From: Planctomycetaceae bacterium
GTDB lineage: Bacteria; Planctomycetota; Planctomycetia; Pirellulales; Pirellulaceae
Length of the DNA stretch: 64,000 nt
Assembly: GCA_002724245.1 (NCBI GenBank)
Contig: PBOG01000100.1
Coordinates: 1 to 64,000 of the forward strand
Direction: 5' to 3'
Each line of letters starts with the position of its first letter. Position 1 is the first letter of the stretch. Under the pieces are notes generated by a model that saw nothing but the letters and a program-made list of their open reading frames with translations, did not search any database and was not told where the DNA came from. This document shows, piece after piece, positions 61,858-64,000 of the stretch. A program made the translations under genes and the position numbers.

Positions 61858-63735
61858 ATGAGCAGACTCCTCATCATCACAACGCTTGTGTCCCTGCTGA
61901 TCGATCAACAGACAATTGCACAAACGCAACAGAACGAGCGCATCCAGAATGGCCGTATTGTGGTTCAGGAAACCCTGATGCTGGAAGGTACGGTCGCCTC
62001 GATCAGACCTGGCCGTCTGAGCCTCAAGGACCGCAGTGGGAAGCTCTGGAATGTGCTGGTCGCGCCAGCGGGTCGCGATGTGGTGACACTCGCCAGTGGC
62101 CAGCGCCTGCGTTTTCCAGCAGACATACAAATTGTCGGAAGCTACCCGGCCAAAAAACTTCAAGCGGGTCAGATCTTGCGCTTCCAGGGCGCTGTCAACC
62201 GTTTGGGAAAAACACAAGGCCCTCTCCAGACACTCCAACTCGTCAGCGATGAAACCGTCACGACTGGCATCAAAGTCTTGCAGGCTGCACGGAAAGCCAA
62301 CGAATATTCAGAGTGCGAAATCGTGGGCAATTTCATCCGTAGTTCCAAGGGTCGGCTGTTCGTGCGGATTCCAGCCAAGAATGGGTTTACGCGGCGCTCG
62401 ACACTTTCTTTTGCGATGGCCGACAACTTCAGGGCCGAACTGCGCACTGCCGATCCGAGTCGGGCGCGGGCCGGGGCCAAGGTCATCCAATTGGAGGTGG
62501 TCCGACTGAACACGAAAGACCTGGTTGCCAAAACGCTTCGTGTGGAAATCAACGCGCTGACAAGCCGAGCGGAAACACTCGATGAACGGCTGAAAAACAA
62601 GTACAGCCATTTATCTGACGCCCGGCGGCAACCCCGCATAGTGCGATCGCCACGCTTCACGTTCATGACCGATATTTCCGACCGGCAAGCGAAGATCCTG
62701 CTCGATAAGCTCGAAACCATGGCCACCTTGCTCACCAGATATTTTGGGCGCGGGCCCAAGACTCGGATGGAAGGATTTATTGTCAGCGACCTGAGTGTGT
62801 GGCCAGAGGGTGTCCTTACAGAACCGGCCGGAATTGCCAAGATACGAGAAGGTGCTGGAATTTGTTTCACCAGTTCACTCGGGAACCAGCGTCGCGCCAC
62901 GCTGTACGCCTGTGACGACCATGGGGTCATCCAACACGAGTGTACGCATGGATTTTGCAGTCTTACTTTTGGATCCACAGGCCCTACCTGGCTGGCGGAA
63001 GGAATTGCAGAACTGGGACAGTACTGGAAACTGGGACAAACCGCAGTCGATATCAATCCCCGGGTACTGGCGTATCTGCAACAAGCAAAGCCGAAAAAAA
63101 CACTGCTGGATATTGCCGTACCAGGCAACGTGCCAGCCGGGGGTTGGCGCGACTACGCCTGGCGGTGGGCGCTGTGCCACATGCTGGCCCATAACCCCAA
63201 CTACGCGACGCGCTTCAAGCCACTGGCCATTGCCTTGATGCAACGCACAGAAGGCGTCAGCTTTACCAGCGTCTACGGCCCACTGGCACCACAAATTTCC
63301 TTCGAATACAGCCTGTTCCTGCAACACATGGAGTTGGGGTATCGGGCGGACTTGTGCGCGTGGCAATGGAACACCAAGTTCAGACGACTCAAGGCACAAC
63401 AACGCGCACAAGCCAAAATCAAGGCCGCCTACAGCTGGCAAGCCAGTGGCGTCACGCTGCAGCAGGGAATCTCGTATGACCTAGCGGCCACTGGCACCTG
63501 GGCACTCGAACAAGACGGCACCCGCTACGACGCTGATGGCGATGACACGGGGCGGGGGACACTCATTGGCTGTCTGTTCCGTGATTATCGGCTCTCGCCG
63601 GTCATGACTCTGGGATCGTCCTCCACATTCCGCGCGCCTTCGGACGGGCAGCTCTTTCTACGCTGCCAAGACAACTTCAACGCCCTTGGCGATAATGCGG
63701 GCGAGATCGTCGTGCATCTGCGACGTTCACCGTAG
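61858..63735 (+). CDS. Secreted gluzincin-type peptidase with C-terminal PA-IL-like domain
   Basis: A 625-residue exported protein (signal MSRLLIITTLVSLLIDQQ..., ending TIAQ). The N-terminal 240 residues are beta-rich (LEGTVASIRPGRLSLKDRSG). The peptidase core has HECTH at 360-364 and, 17 residues on, Glu381 in TWLAEGIAELG, the gluzincin arrangement (two His and one Glu as zinc ligands, Glu361 as base) seen in DUF1570-like planctomycete proteins. Residues about 520-623 resemble LecA/PA-IL-type calcium-dependent galactose-binding domains (ASGVTLQQGISYDLAATGTW, YDADGDDTGRG, GQLFLRCQDNFNALGDNAGE). It lies 103 bases downstream of the other peptidase on the same strand. A glycan-targeted protease is a reasonable inference. 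Confidence 0.8.
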   Translation: MSRLLIITTLVSLLIDQQTIAQTQQNERIQNGRIVVQETLMLEGTVASIRPGRLSLKDRSGKLWNVLVAPAGRDVVTLASGQRLRFPADIQIVGSYPAKKLQAGQILRFQGAVNRLGKTQGPLQTLQLVSDETVTTGIKVLQAARKANEYSECEIVGNFIRSSKGRLFVRIPAKNGFTRRSTLSFAMADNFRAELRTADPSRARAGAKVIQLEVVRLNTKDLVAKTLRVEINALTSRAETLDERLKNKYSHLSDARRQPRIVRSPRFTFMTDISDRQAKILLDKLETMATLLTRYFGRGPKTRMEGFIVSDLSVWPEGVLTEPAGIAKIREGAGICFTSSLGNQRRATLYACDDHGVIQHECTHGFCSLTFGSTGPTWLAEGIAELGQYWKLGQTAVDINPRVLAYLQQAKPKKTLLDIAVPGNVPAGGWRDYAWRWALCHMLAHNPNYATRFKPLAIALMQRTEGVSFTSVYGPLAPQISFEYSLFLQHMELGYRADLCAWQWNTKFRRLKAQQRAQAKIKAAYSWQASGVTLQQGISYDLAATGTWALEQDGTRYDADGDDTGRGTLIGCLFRDYRLSPVMTLGSSSTFRAPSDGQLFLRCQDNFNALGDNAGEIVVHLRRSP

Positions 63736-64000
63736 TGAATGATCCCGCCTTAGACCATCTCGCAGCAACACTGTCAGCCACCAGCCGACAGAGTCGCCCG
63801 TACGCACCGAGCGTGACTGGCAGCGCGACGACGAAGGCCACCGGTAGCACTGCAGGAAAAGAAAACAAGACTGCCAGTATGGCGTGGTAGAACCGCCGCA
63901 GTCGCCTGTGCAAGACAGTCCGCCCAGGCAGCCACAGACTATCAGGCAACCCACTTGACGTAACCTGGATCTTTTCGGGTACCTGAGATTTCTTTGTCGT
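63677..64000 (-). CDS. Possible membrane protein entering from right edge (partial)
   Basis: An open minus-strand frame runs from base 64000 to a stop at 63677-63679, giving the C-terminal 107 residues of a possible protein. It has a basic stretch (LHRRLRRFYH) followed by a hydrophobic region long enough for one or two helices (AILAVLFSFPAVLPVAFVVA and PVTLGAYG). The last 20 codons overlap the convergent peptidase gene. No start codon is visible in the window except an internal TTG at 63949. With only the tail seen, it may be real or a chance frame. Confidence 0.35.
   Translation of the reverse strand, partial: TTKKSQVPEKIQVTSSGLPDSLWLPGRTVLHRRLRRFYHAILAVLFSFPAVLPVAFVVALPVTLGAYGRLCRLVADSVAARWSKAGSFTTVNVADARRSRPHYRQGR

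Noticed and set aside
1-64000. Search by eye for tRNA, rRNA, CRISPR arrays, insertion sequences and attachment sites
   Set aside because: No cloverleaf-type sequence, regularly spaced direct repeats, transposase-like frame or flanking terminal inverted repeats were found.

Overview
The window is consistent with a chromosomal segment of a free-living heterotrophic member of the Planctomycetota (Pirellulales/Planctomycetales-like). The main evidence is a dense set of families that are nearly diagnostic for that phylum: DUF1501 proteins, DUF1549/DUF1553 surface cytochromes, a DUF1587-1592-1588-1585 cytochrome with its DUF1552 partner, two very large PVC-type heme-binding dehydrogenases, GYF/LRR/WD40 proteins and many secreted proteins of unknown function. 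The DNA looks moderately GC-rich. Shine-Dalgarno sites are weak or absent at many starts, and genes are mostly single or in pairs on alternating strands. I see no rRNA, tRNA, CRISPR array, transposase or phage gene.

Layout. 1-9.7 kb: left-edge fragment of a secreted lipocalin-like protein, a TIM-barrel glycosidase-like protein, a small membrane protein, a GYF-TM-LRR-WD40 protein, a serine beta-lactamase-like hydrolase and a DUF1501-WD40 pair with overlapping stop and start. 9.8-16.1 kb: a secreted SnoaL-type protein with a clear terminator, a polytopic membrane protein of unknown function, a parallel beta-helix protein and another lipocalin-like secreted protein. 16.4-20.7 kb: a D-2-hydroxyacid dehydrogenase and a three-gene surface-glycan cluster (TupA-type ATP-grasp, GT8-like and GT2 glycosyltransferases). 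20.9-26.9 kb: a DUF1501/PSD1 operon and a five-bladed-propeller glycosidase-like protein. 27.4-33.7 kb: an S1/P1-nuclease-like protein with a carbohydrate-binding module, a propeller-phosphoesterase-like multidomain protein and two secreted repeat proteins. 34.4-39.6 kb: an MsrP-type molybdoenzyme with a small membrane partner, then a cytochrome/DUF1552 pair. 39.7-46 kb: a PSD1 gene divergent from a DUF1501-PPC operon. 46.3-59.9 kb: a propeller glycosidase-like protein, a 1070-residue cytochrome dehydrogenase, L-rhamnonate dehydratase (rhmD), a 1843-residue ceramidase-dehydrogenase-cytochrome-CBM fusion and another propeller glycosidase-like protein. 60.4-63.7 kb: two unrelated secreted zinc metallopeptidases in tandem. 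A possible gene enters from the right edge.

How the genes may work together (inference). Most products carry signal peptides and combine carbohydrate-recognition domains (LamG, NPCBM, CBM-like, discoidin-like, PA-IL-like) with heme c centres or hydrolase folds. This suggests a periplasmic or surface apparatus that binds, trims and oxidises complex sulfated, deoxy-sugar-containing or glycolipid polymers. RhmD points to rhamnose catabolism downstream. Starts were moved inward from the longest reading frame wherever a signal peptide, a Shine-Dalgarno match or family alignment supported it.
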